Origin: Mycolicibacterium holsaticum DSM 44478 = JCM 12374
GTDB lineage: Bacteria; Actinomycetota; Actinomycetes; Mycobacteriales; Mycobacteriaceae
NCBI RefSeq assembly: GCF_019645835.1
Contig: NZ_CP080998.1
Span: 5,208,001 to 5,272,000 of the forward strand
Length of the DNA: 64,000 nucleotides
Reading direction: 5' to 3'
In this document: positions 44,617-52,052 of the stretch, piece by piece
Position numbering within the stretch: the stretch's first letter is position 1
How the letters are laid out: each line of letters begins with the position of its first letter
Program-made: the position numbers and the translations under genes
The notes under the pieces: generated by a model
The model's database searches: none
Told to the model about the DNA's origin: nothing
The model's input: the letters and a program-made list of their open reading frames with translations, nothing else

Positions 44617-45083
44617 TGTCGAACACAGCTCAACGGCCCCTACCGGTCGTCGATGACGAAGAAACCGGCGGGTTCTGGCAGGCTGCGGTCGAACATCGAC
44701 TGGTCGTGCGCGCTTGCTTGCTCTGTGGCGCCAAACTTCACCTACCAAAGTCGTACTGCCATCATTGTGGGTCGTGGGAGGTCGGCTGGCAGGACGTGCG
44801 GCCTACCGGCTCAGTTTATTCCTGGACTGTTCTCCATCACACAATTCATGAGGCATTTCCAGCACCGTGCACCATCGTGCTGGTTCAGCTCGACGACGAC
44901 CCGACGATCCGCTTCGTCGGCCAGTTGGCCGGTGTGGCTGAGTTGTCCGTGGGCATGCCGATGCGCGTGCGTTTCGAGGACATCGAACCGGGCGTGACCC
45001 TGCCACAGTGGGAACCTGCTCGGTCCGCGGAAGCAACTCCCGGGCACCAGAAGAAGGCGAGGAATCTCGATGGGAAAACTTGA
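44616..45083 (+). CDS. DUF35 zinc-ribbon/OB-fold protein, partner of the thiolase-like protein
   Basis: 155 residues from ATG 44616, which overlaps the thiolase-like stop. The rubredoxin-like zinc ribbon has Cys34, Cys37, Cys48 and Cys51 (CLLCG and CHHCG), followed by an OB fold (GSVYSWTVLHHTIHEAFPAP, VGMPMRVRFEDIEPG). DUF35 proteins bind acyl-CoA and form complexes with LTP-type thiolases or aldolases. The last 14 bases overlap the next SDR gene. Confidence 0.9.
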   Translation: MSNTAQRPLPVVDDEETGGFWQAAVEHRLVVRACLLCGAKLHLPKSYCHHCGSWEVGWQDVRPTGSVYSWTVLHHTIHEAFPAPCTIVLVQLDDDPTIRFVGQLAGVAELSVGMPMRVRFEDIEPGVTLPQWEPARSAEATPGHQKKARNLDGKT

Positions 45084-45888
45084 GGGCAAGGTTGCGCTGA
45101 TCACCGGGGCGGCCCGCGGGCAAGGTCGCGCACACGCGATACGGCTGGCCGAAGAGGGCGCCGACATCGTCGGCGTCGACATCTGTGAACAGATCGGAAC
45201 CGTGTCCTATCCGATGCCGACCGCCGAGGATCTCGCCGAGACCGTTGCCCTCGTGGAGAAGCTCGGCCGACGCATGGAGTCCTTCGTTGTCGACGTCCGC
45301 GATGCGGCGGCGCTCAAGAATGCGGTCAACGATGGGGTGGCTGCGCTCGGCCGATTGGACATTGTGCTTGCCAACGCGGGCATCATGTTCCAAGGTCTCG
45401 GCGAGGGGCGCGATGACGAAGCGTTCCGGGACGCCATCGAGGTGATGCTCATCGGCGTGTGGAACACGATCCAGGCGGCGCTGCCGACGCTCGAGCGTCA
45501 AAAGCGTGGCGGATCCATAGTGATCACCAGCTCGGTGAACGGTTTGAAAGGAATGGTTGCAGGAACGAACGGCGGTAACTTCGGTTATGCGGCAGCCAAG
45601 CATGGAGTAGTCGGTTTGATGCGTATGTACGCTAACTACCTTGCACCGCAAAGTATCCGAGTTAACACGGTGCACCCTACCGGTGTCGACACCCCGATGC
45701 TTACCGGCTTCCACGAATCGGCCGCCGCCGCCGACCCTGCGCTTTCCGCTGGATTGGGTAACCCATTGCCCGTCTCGTTGATCGACGCCCGTGATGTCAG
45801 CAACGCGATCGCCTGGCTGGTGTCCGATGAAGCGCGCTATGTCACCGGCATCGCGCTGCCCGTCGACGCGGGAATGGTCAACAAGTGA
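45070..45888 (+). CDS. Mycofactocin-coupled-type short-chain dehydrogenase
   Basis: 272 residues. TGAARGQGRAHAIRLAEEGADIVGVDIC, MPTAEDLAETVALVEKLGRR, ANAGIM, the Ser in TSSVNG, YAAAKHG and the C-terminal ALPVDAGMVNK are the pattern of the mycofactocin-dependent SDR group, which keep NAD bound and pass electrons to mycofactocin. It is the last gene of the five-gene plus-strand unit from the cyclase gene and probably oxidises a secondary alcohol formed in the pathway. It converges on the second GntR gene with 27 bases between them. Confidence 0.88.
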   Translation: MGKLEGKVALITGAARGQGRAHAIRLAEEGADIVGVDICEQIGTVSYPMPTAEDLAETVALVEKLGRRMESFVVDVRDAAALKNAVNDGVAALGRLDIVLANAGIMFQGLGEGRDDEAFRDAIEVMLIGVWNTIQAALPTLERQKRGGSIVITSSVNGLKGMVAGTNGGNFGYAAAKHGVVGLMRMYANYLAPQSIRVNTVHPTGVDTPMLTGFHESAAAADPALSAGLGNPLPVSLIDARDVSNAIAWLVSDEARYVTGIALPVDAGMVNK

Positions 45889-45915
45889 CCGAGAACCCGG
45901 CGATCGGTCTCGGCT

Positions 45916-46674
45916 TTAGTCTGTTGTGACTCTGGGCAAACCGGCCGCTCCCTCGATCAAGTCCGAGTCGAGCACAGTACGGATGTGCTGGCACGCGGCC
46001 ATCTCTGCCAGATCGCCATTACCGCTTTGAATCGCGGCGACGATGGCGCGATGCTGCTTCGCAGCTGTGGTGAGCACTTCGGTCAGGCGGCCGCCGGTTG
46101 CCGACAGTTCGCCGAGGTAGGCGTGTAACGAAAGGCTCGTCATCCTGATCAAATCCAGTTGCTGACGCAACCGGCTATTGCCACACGATTCGGCGATGCG
46201 GACGTGGAAAGCCATGTGCGCCGAGAACCAGCGGGACGAGTCGAATGGCTGTGCTGCGTCGTCCATCTCGTTCAGAAGCGAGTCAAGCTCCACCGCGGTT
46301 TGATCGTCCAGGCCCGCACGTGCAAGGAGTCGGGCAGCCAAGCCGTCGAGCACCTCCCGTACTTCGTACAACCCTCGCAATTCGTGCTCAAGGCTGGCGA
46401 AGTGCACGACCTCGACGGTACGGTTGCCGTTCGACACGCGAACCAAACCCTCCCGTTCGAGAATCCGAAAGGCCTCACGCAACGGCGTGCGGCTGACTTG
46501 TAGCCGCTCCGCCCATTCATTCTGGAGCAGAACCGTTCCTGGCGCGATCGTGTGGTCGAGGATCATCTCTCGTAGCTGCGTCGTGATCCCGTCAACGAGC
46601 CGGCCACCGACAATGCGTTGTCTAGCCGCCGGCTTGCCCTTGTTTCGTGCGCTCGCACGCTCCCCCGCAGACAC
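45916..46674 (-). CDS. GntR-family regulator, FadR/FCD subfamily (second copy)
   Basis: 252 residues with GTG 46674 as start. Winged helix at about 25-95 (LVDGITTQLREMILDHTIAPG, WAERLQVSRTPLREAFRILEREGLV) and an FCD domain (YEVREVLDGLAARLLARAG, AHMAFHVRIAESCG, KQHRAIVAAI). It is clearly related to the GntR protein encoded at 39547 (same RTVEVV and SRTPLREA segments) but diverged. It is the last gene of the aldehyde dehydrogenase-CoA transferase unit, and a copy of the shared operator sits 2 bases before its start codon. Confidence 0.9.
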   Translation of the reverse strand: MSAGERASARNKGKPAARQRIVGGRLVDGITTQLREMILDHTIAPGTVLLQNEWAERLQVSRTPLREAFRILEREGLVRVSNGNRTVEVVHFASLEHELRGLYEVREVLDGLAARLLARAGLDDQTAVELDSLLNEMDDAAQPFDSSRWFSAHMAFHVRIAESCGNSRLRQQLDLIRMTSLSLHAYLGELSATGGRLTEVLTTAAKQHRAIVAAIQSGNGDLAEMAACQHIRTVLDSDLIEGAAGLPRVTTD

Positions 46675-46687
46675 GGATCCAGGATAC
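46675..46687. promoter_or_regulatory. Shared GntR-type operator, copy 4 (second gntR)
   Basis: GGATCCAGGATAC, core ATCCAGGAT at 46677-46685, directly abuts the GTG start of the second gntR gene. Binding here would block transcription start or elongation into this gene. If the start is right, the transcript would be nearly leaderless or come from upstream. Confidence 0.7.
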
Positions 46688-46750
46688 CCCGCTATTCAGG
46701 CAATACGCCTGTCCCTAAGTCTTTCGGTCCGGTTACCCGGGAGCGACCTC

Positions 46751-47956
46751 TCACAGGACGGTGCCCGACACCTTGTGTTCGATTATTTCGTCCTGGTTGA
46801 GTCCGAGTTCGAACAGAATTTCATCGGTATCGGCGCCGTGCCCGGGTGCGGCCCGCAGCGGATAGCGTGTCTCGCCGAACTGCCAAGGCGACGCGGCGAC
46901 GGTTACTTTCTGGCCGTCGACGTCGAGGTCCGCCAGGTAGCGATTCGCCAGAACCTGCGGGTCCTGGCTCACCTCATACGTTGTCTGTACGACAGACCAC
47001 GGACCACCCAGGCCGGCCAGCCGTTCGGTGACTTCAGCGAGATCGAATTGGGCGAAAGCCCCATCCAGAGCGGCGATGCATTCTCTGTTGTTCGCCGCGC
47101 GCGACGCCGAATCGACGAACCGAGCATCGGACGCAAGGCCTGGGACACCCAGGCATTCGCAGAGCCGGCCAAAATAGCGATCCGACTGAAACAACGACAG
47201 TTTGATGAACCGGCCGTCGCGGGTACGGTACGCCAACGACGCCGGATTGAAGTTCTCCTCACGGGGTGTTTTGCGGATTGGTTCACCACGCAGAGCGGAC
47301 GCGATGATGGCCGGTGAGTTACCCCAAACGGCAACGCCCAGCAACGAGACATCAACCACCGGCGGCTCACCCGTGCGTGCCCGGTGAAACAGCCCGGCCG
47401 CGATGGCGCCGGCGACCGACGTGGACCCGGGTAGGTCACCGAGCGCCGGCGGCATCGGCGTCGGCTCCTCGGCCCCCGCCGGGGTCAGGTTGTCCGCCGC
47501 CCCACCGCGGGCCCAGAATGTCGTCCCATCGAAGCCGGGCATGTTGCGATCTTCGCCCACAGGGCCGTAACCAGTTCCCCTTACGTACACGACGTTCGGA
47601 TTCATCACGCGGACGTCGTCGACCTCCAATCGGAGTCGTCTACGGCTGGCCGGTAGCAAGTTCGTCAGGAACACATCGGCGGTAGCGACGAGCCGGGTGA
47701 GTAGCCGATAGCCATCGGCCGTACCGACGTCGAGACCGAGGCTTCGCTTACCGCGGTTCGTCTGTTGCATGAGCGGCTCGAACGGCGCATCACCGACGCT
47801 CATATCCGCGATCACGAAGTTTCGCTGCGGGTCCGGCCGCTCGGGATGCTCGATCTTGACGACATCGGCCCCCCAGTCCGCCAAGATGGCTCCGGCCGCC
47901 GGAACGAACAGGTACGAGGCCAGCTCGACTACGCGCACCCCCTCGAACACCTTCAT
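46751..47956 (-). CDS. CaiB/BaiF-family (class III) CoA transferase
   Basis: 401 residues from ATG 47956 (MKVFEGVRVVELASYLFVPAAGAILADWGADVVKIEHP). Family marks include RGKRSLGLDVGT, the region with the catalytic Asp, and PPALGDLPGSTSVAGAIAAGLFHRARTGEPPVVDVSLL. It moves CoA between acids, activating a carboxylic acid for beta-oxidation. It lies 46 bases after the aldehyde dehydrogenase gene and 76 bases before the second gntR, on the same strand. The likely substrate is the acid made from the opened ring. Confidence 0.9.
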   Translation of the reverse strand: MKVFEGVRVVELASYLFVPAAGAILADWGADVVKIEHPERPDPQRNFVIADMSVGDAPFEPLMQQTNRGKRSLGLDVGTADGYRLLTRLVATADVFLTNLLPASRRRLRLEVDDVRVMNPNVVYVRGTGYGPVGEDRNMPGFDGTTFWARGGAADNLTPAGAEEPTPMPPALGDLPGSTSVAGAIAAGLFHRARTGEPPVVDVSLLGVAVWGNSPAIIASALRGEPIRKTPREENFNPASLAYRTRDGRFIKLSLFQSDRYFGRLCECLGVPGLASDARFVDSASRAANNRECIAALDGAFAQFDLAEVTERLAGLGGPWSVVQTTYEVSQDPQVLANRYLADLDVDGQKVTVAASPWQFGETRYPLRAAPGHGADTDEILFELGLNQDEIIEHKVSGTVL

Positions 47957-48002
47957 CGGTACGTGCCGATCGCCAGAACCGACGGCGAACGAAATTGCAC
48001 CG

Positions 48003-49475
48003 TCATGACTTTGCGGTCGGGTAGCCGATGACCCGAGTATCGAGGAACTCTTCAAAACCGGCCATTCCCCACTCGCGGCCCAACCCACTCTGCTTCATTC
48101 CGCCAAACGGAGTGTCGCGGGCGAACCAGGTCGCTCCGTTGACATCCATCGTGCCTGTGCGGACCTGCTTGGCGACAGCAAGCGCACGCTCATCGGTCGC
48201 CGCATAAACCGCGCCCGACAGGCCGAATGGCGAATTGTTGGCAATAGCCACGGCTTCTTCCTCCGTGTCGTACGGAATCACCGCAAGCACCGGCCCAAAC
48301 GTTTCCTCCTGAGCAATCGTCGAGTTCGGTTCCACGTCGGCAATCACGGTGGCCTCGACGAAGTAACCGGTCTCTGCACCCTCCGGTATCCCGCCTCCGG
48401 CGACGATACGACCCCCTTCGGCGCGAGCCTTCTCGATGTGCTGTAGGACCCGCTGCTGATTCGTGCGGCTGATCTGCGGTCCCATGTGCGTGTCGAAGTC
48501 GCGGGGGTTACCCCAAATCACCTGCGAGGCAATCTCTGCCGCCAGTTCCAGGCCGAGCTCGTACTTCACCCTGGGCAGTAGCAAGCGAGTCAGGTTCGTA
48601 CATCCTTGCCCAGAATGCCGCGACATCCGTGGCACGTTGAACCGGACCACGGACTCGACGTCGGCATCGTCGAGCGCGATGGTGGCCGACTTTCCACCGA
48701 GTTCCAAGGCGACCTTCTTCACCCGTTCCGCTGCGGTCGCCATGATCTGCTTCCCGACCGCCGTGGAACCGGTGAAGCTGATCATCTCGACGCACGGGTG
48801 CGCCACCAGCGCCTCACTGACGTCGGTTTCCGAACTTGTGATGACGTTGAAGACGCCCGGCGGGATGTCGGTCTCCTCGACCACCAACTTGCCGACGAAA
48901 TTAGCGGTCCACGGAGTGAGCGGTGAAGGCTTGACAACGACGGTATTGCCCGCCGCCAGTGCCGGTCCAACCTTGTAGCAGAGCTGTTGGATTGGGTAGT
49001 TGTATGGCGTGATCAGCGCCGTGACGCCCCACGGCTCCTTGATCAGCAAGCGCTCATTCGGCGACACCATCGCCGGGTGTGGCGGAAGGTTGCGCTCGAA
49101 TGCGTAGTTTTCGGCCAGCTCCATCCAGTCTGTGAGTTCGTCGACTGGATCATCGAGCTGAAATTGCTTGGTCATGAAGATCGGGCAGCCCACCTCGGCA
49201 ACGAGTATCTCGCGTAACTCCTCGAGGTGGCGCTGCATCGCCTCTCTAAGCTGGCCGATACAACGTGACCGGAACGCGTGGTCCTTGGACCACGAAGTGT
49301 TTTCAAACGCTTGGTGTGCCGCGATGGCCGCCGCGTCCACATCCTCGATTCCGGCGTCGGGGGTCTGCCCGATCTCGGTTTCGAAGTACGGATCGATGTT
49401 CGCAAAGGTCTTTCCAGAGCGAGCCGCCACCAGACGTCCGTCGATCAGAAGGTGGGGAACAAACTCCTCCGCCAC
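48003..49475 (-). CDS. NAD(P)-dependent aldehyde dehydrogenase
   Basis: 490 residues. The general base Glu258 is in LELGGKS and the nucleophile Cys292 in SGQGCTNLTR; the cofactor loop FTGSTAVGK and the C-terminal PFGGMKQSGLGREWG are standard. It turns an aldehyde into the acid, such as one end of an opened hydroxy-acid after alcohol oxidation. It is the first gene of the unit with the CoA transferase and the second gntR, and a shared operator is 44 bases upstream of its start. Confidence 0.93.
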   Translation of the reverse strand: MAEEFVPHLLIDGRLVAARSGKTFANIDPYFETEIGQTPDAGIEDVDAAAIAAHQAFENTSWSKDHAFRSRCIGQLREAMQRHLEELREILVAEVGCPIFMTKQFQLDDPVDELTDWMELAENYAFERNLPPHPAMVSPNERLLIKEPWGVTALITPYNYPIQQLCYKVGPALAAGNTVVVKPSPLTPWTANFVGKLVVEETDIPPGVFNVITSSETDVSEALVAHPCVEMISFTGSTAVGKQIMATAAERVKKVALELGGKSATIALDDADVESVVRFNVPRMSRHSGQGCTNLTRLLLPRVKYELGLELAAEIASQVIWGNPRDFDTHMGPQISRTNQQRVLQHIEKARAEGGRIVAGGGIPEGAETGYFVEATVIADVEPNSTIAQEETFGPVLAVIPYDTEEEAVAIANNSPFGLSGAVYAATDERALAVAKQVRTGTMDVNGATWFARDTPFGGMKQSGLGREWGMAGFEEFLDTRVIGYPTAKS

Positions 49476-49516
49476 GCTGGCCTCCTATGCCTCTGGCGGC
49501 GATGCCGCGATGCGCT

Positions 49517-49529
49517 GTATCCAGGATTC
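49517..49529. promoter_or_regulatory. Shared GntR-type operator, copy 5 (aldehyde dehydrogenase operon)
   Basis: GTATCCAGGATTC, core ATCCAGGAT at 49519-49527, lies 44 bases upstream of the aldehyde dehydrogenase start at 49475. The spacing from the start codon is about the same as for copies 1 and 6. Confidence 0.75.
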
Positions 49530-49823
49530 ATCTGAATCTATATGCTTCCGCCGGTGAAGTCAACGCAGCGCCAGGTCATTCATTCAGCCTCCTGCCCCGC
49601 CTTCGGCCCACGTAACTTCGACTGGAACATCATGGGCGAAAAGGCTTTCCGGCAAGTTTAGGCCGGAACGGTTGGGCGGCAAGGTAGGGCAAGGAACCCT
49701 GAGGCATGTCCTTCCAGTTCACAATGCGTACGACCGCGGGAACCCGGATAGCGCCGGCCTGAGAACGACGCCGCCGCGCCACGTAGACGTTTGACACGGC
49801 CGAGTCGGAAAATCTAGGGTAAC

Positions 49824-49836
49824 GCATCCTGGATAC
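49824..49836. promoter_or_regulatory. Shared GntR-type operator, copy 6 (acyl-CoA dehydrogenase operon)
   Basis: GCATCCTGGATAC, core ATCCTGGAT at 49826-49834, is identical over 13 bases to copy 1 upstream of the mce operon. It lies 43 bases before ATG 49878, which supports that ATG over the earlier one at 49839, because a start at 49839 would leave no leader. Confidence 0.78.
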
Positions 49837-49877
49837 AGATGCCGCCGGCCAGTCCGGTGCGACTCGCGGGAGCCCGA

Positions 49878-51023
49878 ATGGATCTGAAACCGACCGCCCA
49901 GCATGAAGCATTTCGTGGCGAAGTACGTGACTGGCTTGCCGCGAATAAGCCTGCACTGCCGCTGCCGTCGGGCGACACAATCGATGGCGCGCCTGCGCAT
50001 CTCGCTTGGGAAAGAAAGCTTTACAACGCCCGACTGGCCGTCGTCAGCTGGCCCCAGCGATTCGGAGGCCGCGACCTGGACCTGTGGCACTGGTTGATCT
50101 TCGAGGAGGAGTACTACCGGGCGGGCCTGCCGCAACGCGTGGCGCAGAACGGGATCTTCCTGCTCGCGCCATCACTTTTGGAGTTCGGTACCAACGATCA
50201 ACAAGAGCGCTTTCTCCGACGGATCGCGTCGGTTGCAGACATCTGGTGCCAGGGCTGGTCAGAACCCGATGCGGGCAGCGACCTTGCCTCCCTGCGGTCG
50301 CGCGCCTTGCGTGACGAAAAGGGTGGCGGTTGGCGTCTGGAAGGGCAGAAGTGCTGGACCACGCGGGCGGCAATCAGCACCCACATGTTCGGCATCTTTC
50401 GCACTGGCGAGCTGGCCCAACGCCACCACGGGCTCACCTACTTCCTGATCGATCTCGATCAACCGAGCGTAACTGTCCAACCGGTCAACAAGTTCGACGG
50501 AACAGAGGGGTTCGCTGATGTCTATTTCGACGGCGCCTTCGTTGCTGACTCCGATGTGCTTGGCGGGGTCGGCAACGGTTGGCAGGTCGCGATGGCGACC
50601 ACCGGGTCAGAGCGCAGCCTGACGCTGCGGAGCCCTGGTCGATTTCTCGCGACTGCCGACAGGTTGATCGAACAGTTCCGCGCTGCACCGGAAACAGTAC
50701 GTGCCGATGCGCGTCACCGGGCCGCCGTTGCGGACGCTTGGATGGGGGCGCAAGCCTACAAACTGGCGACGGACTGGGCGGTGACCCGGCTGCTGGACGG
50801 AGTTCCGCTGGGCGCAGAGGCCAGCCTGAGCAAGCTGTTCTGGTCTGAGTTGGATATCGAACTTCACCAAGCGGGATTGGTCTTGCAAGGCAGCGACGCT
50901 GACCTCGATGACCATTGGATCAAGGGGTTCCAGTTTGCCCTGTCCGGCCCGATCTACGCCGGCACCAACGAAATTCAGCGCAATATCGTCGCTGAACGAC
51001 TGTTGGGGATACCGAGGCGATAA
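49878..51023 (+). CDS. Acyl-CoA dehydrogenase, large-type subunit of a heteromeric pair
   Basis: 381 residues from ATG 49878 (MDLKPTAQHEAFRGEVRDWLAANKP); an in-frame ATG at 49839 is less likely because of the operator just before it. ACAD fold: WCQGWSEPDAGSDLASLRSRA (FAD/substrate loop), GQKCWTTRA, and the C-terminal GPIYAGTNEIQRNIVAERLLG. It is followed 2 bases later by a shorter ACAD. Such adjacent unequal pairs form alpha2-beta2 enzymes in mycobacterial steroid breakdown (FadE26-27, FadE28-29). Confidence 0.9.
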   Translation: MDLKPTAQHEAFRGEVRDWLAANKPALPLPSGDTIDGAPAHLAWERKLYNARLAVVSWPQRFGGRDLDLWHWLIFEEEYYRAGLPQRVAQNGIFLLAPSLLEFGTNDQQERFLRRIASVADIWCQGWSEPDAGSDLASLRSRALRDEKGGGWRLEGQKCWTTRAAISTHMFGIFRTGELAQRHHGLTYFLIDLDQPSVTVQPVNKFDGTEGFADVYFDGAFVADSDVLGGVGNGWQVAMATTGSERSLTLRSPGRFLATADRLIEQFRAAPETVRADARHRAAVADAWMGAQAYKLATDWAVTRLLDGVPLGAEASLSKLFWSELDIELHQAGLVLQGSDADLDDHWIKGFQFALSGPIYAGTNEIQRNIVAERLLGIPRR

Positions 51024-51025
51024 CC

Positions 51026-52018
51026 ATGTACTTCGCGTTTACCGCCGGCCAGATCCAGCTACGGGACGGTCTTCATGACCTTCTTGTAGACGCGTGCCCA
51101 CCAACAGTGGTACGTAGCGCCTGGTCGGAATCGTCGAGTCCCGTTCGCGAGCTGTGGAAGCAGCTTGGCGCAATGGGGTTGCTCGGATTGCTCGCGCCAG
51201 CCGAGGTCGGCGGGATGAATGCATCCGAGGTCGAACTCGTGCTGTTACTGGAGGAATGCGGCAAGTTCGCGGTTCCGGGTCCGCTCGGCGAGCACATCGC
51301 GGCAGCCGTACCCGCGCTGGCGACCGGTGCAGCACCAGAAGCGAACGCCGCCGTCACTGGTGGCCTGGTGGTGGCGGTCCAGGAGCCGAACTCCGACCGC
51401 GTGCGCTGGATCACGACAGCGGATCTACTCGTCCACCCCGGCCGACACGCGCTGAAAGCGACCGCGCGTTCTGACCTAAACATCTCCCTAGAACGGCCGT
51501 CCGTCGATCATTCGATCACCTCGGGGATCGCCACCCCGATGCGGGCTCGTTCTCTGCTGGGGTCTGACGCTGTATTGGCCCAACGCCGGGCCACTTTGGC
51601 GGTGGCTGCTCAGCTACTCGGTCTGGCCGACACCATGATCACGATGACCGCCGAGTACGTGAAGGTGCGGTGCCAGTTCGGGGTTCCGGTGGGTACCCAA
51701 CAGTCCGTCAAGCATTTGCTCGCGGCGACACTCGTCAGCCTCGAGCACGCACGGCCGGTCGTTTACCGCGCCGGATGGGTGATGGCCGCCAAGGCGGCTG
51801 ATCCCGATCTTGCAATTAGCTTCGCGAAGATCTACGCAACCCGCGCAGCAGTTCAGGCGGCAAGGACCGCCCTGCAATGCCATGGCGCCATCGGCTACAC
51901 CTGGGAACACGATCTGCACCTGTGGATGAAGAGGGTGTGGGCGCTGAGCACTGCGTGGGGAACCTCGGCCGCACACCAAAATGTCGTAGCTGCCGAAATA
52001 CTCGGCGCCCTGGCCTGA
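51026..52018 (+). CDS. Acyl-CoA dehydrogenase, short-type subunit of a heteromeric pair
   Basis: 330 residues, about 50 shorter than a standard ACAD. The N-terminal helices (LWKQLGAMGLLGLLAPAEVGG) and the C-terminal helical domain (RRATLAVAAQLLGLADTMI, CQFGVPVGTQQSVKHLLA, CHGAIGYTWEHDLHLWMKR, with the likely base Glu in the GYTWEHD loop) are there. The middle beta domain is reduced and the usual GSD loop is missing. It most likely pairs with the product of the gene ending 2 bases upstream, each contributing part of the FAD site. Confidence 0.88.
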   Translation: MYFAFTAGQIQLRDGLHDLLVDACPPTVVRSAWSESSSPVRELWKQLGAMGLLGLLAPAEVGGMNASEVELVLLLEECGKFAVPGPLGEHIAAAVPALATGAAPEANAAVTGGLVVAVQEPNSDRVRWITTADLLVHPGRHALKATARSDLNISLERPSVDHSITSGIATPMRARSLLGSDAVLAQRRATLAVAAQLLGLADTMITMTAEYVKVRCQFGVPVGTQQSVKHLLAATLVSLEHARPVVYRAGWVMAAKAADPDLAISFAKIYATRAAVQAARTALQCHGAIGYTWEHDLHLWMKRVWALSTAWGTSAAHQNVVAAEILGALA

Positions 52019-52052
52019 ACGCTCGACACCACCCACAGATTGGATCACCACT

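Larger units (their letters stand above)
49476..49877. other. Divergent promoter region of 402 bases between aldehyde and acyl-CoA dehydrogenase genes
   Basis: It holds two copies of the shared operator (49517-49529 and 49824-49836), one near each gene start. The middle (about 49620-49700) has several GC-rich repeated words such as CCGGAA and GGCAAGGTAGGGCAAGG. A minus-strand open frame spanning 49630-49980 has no codon bias or ribosome binding site and is not taken as a gene. Confidence 0.6.

Noticed and set aside
49630..49980. Minus-strand open frame of 116 codons in the divergent promoter region
   Set aside because: It overlaps the start of the acyl-CoA dehydrogenase gene and one operator, has no ribosome binding site and mixed third positions.
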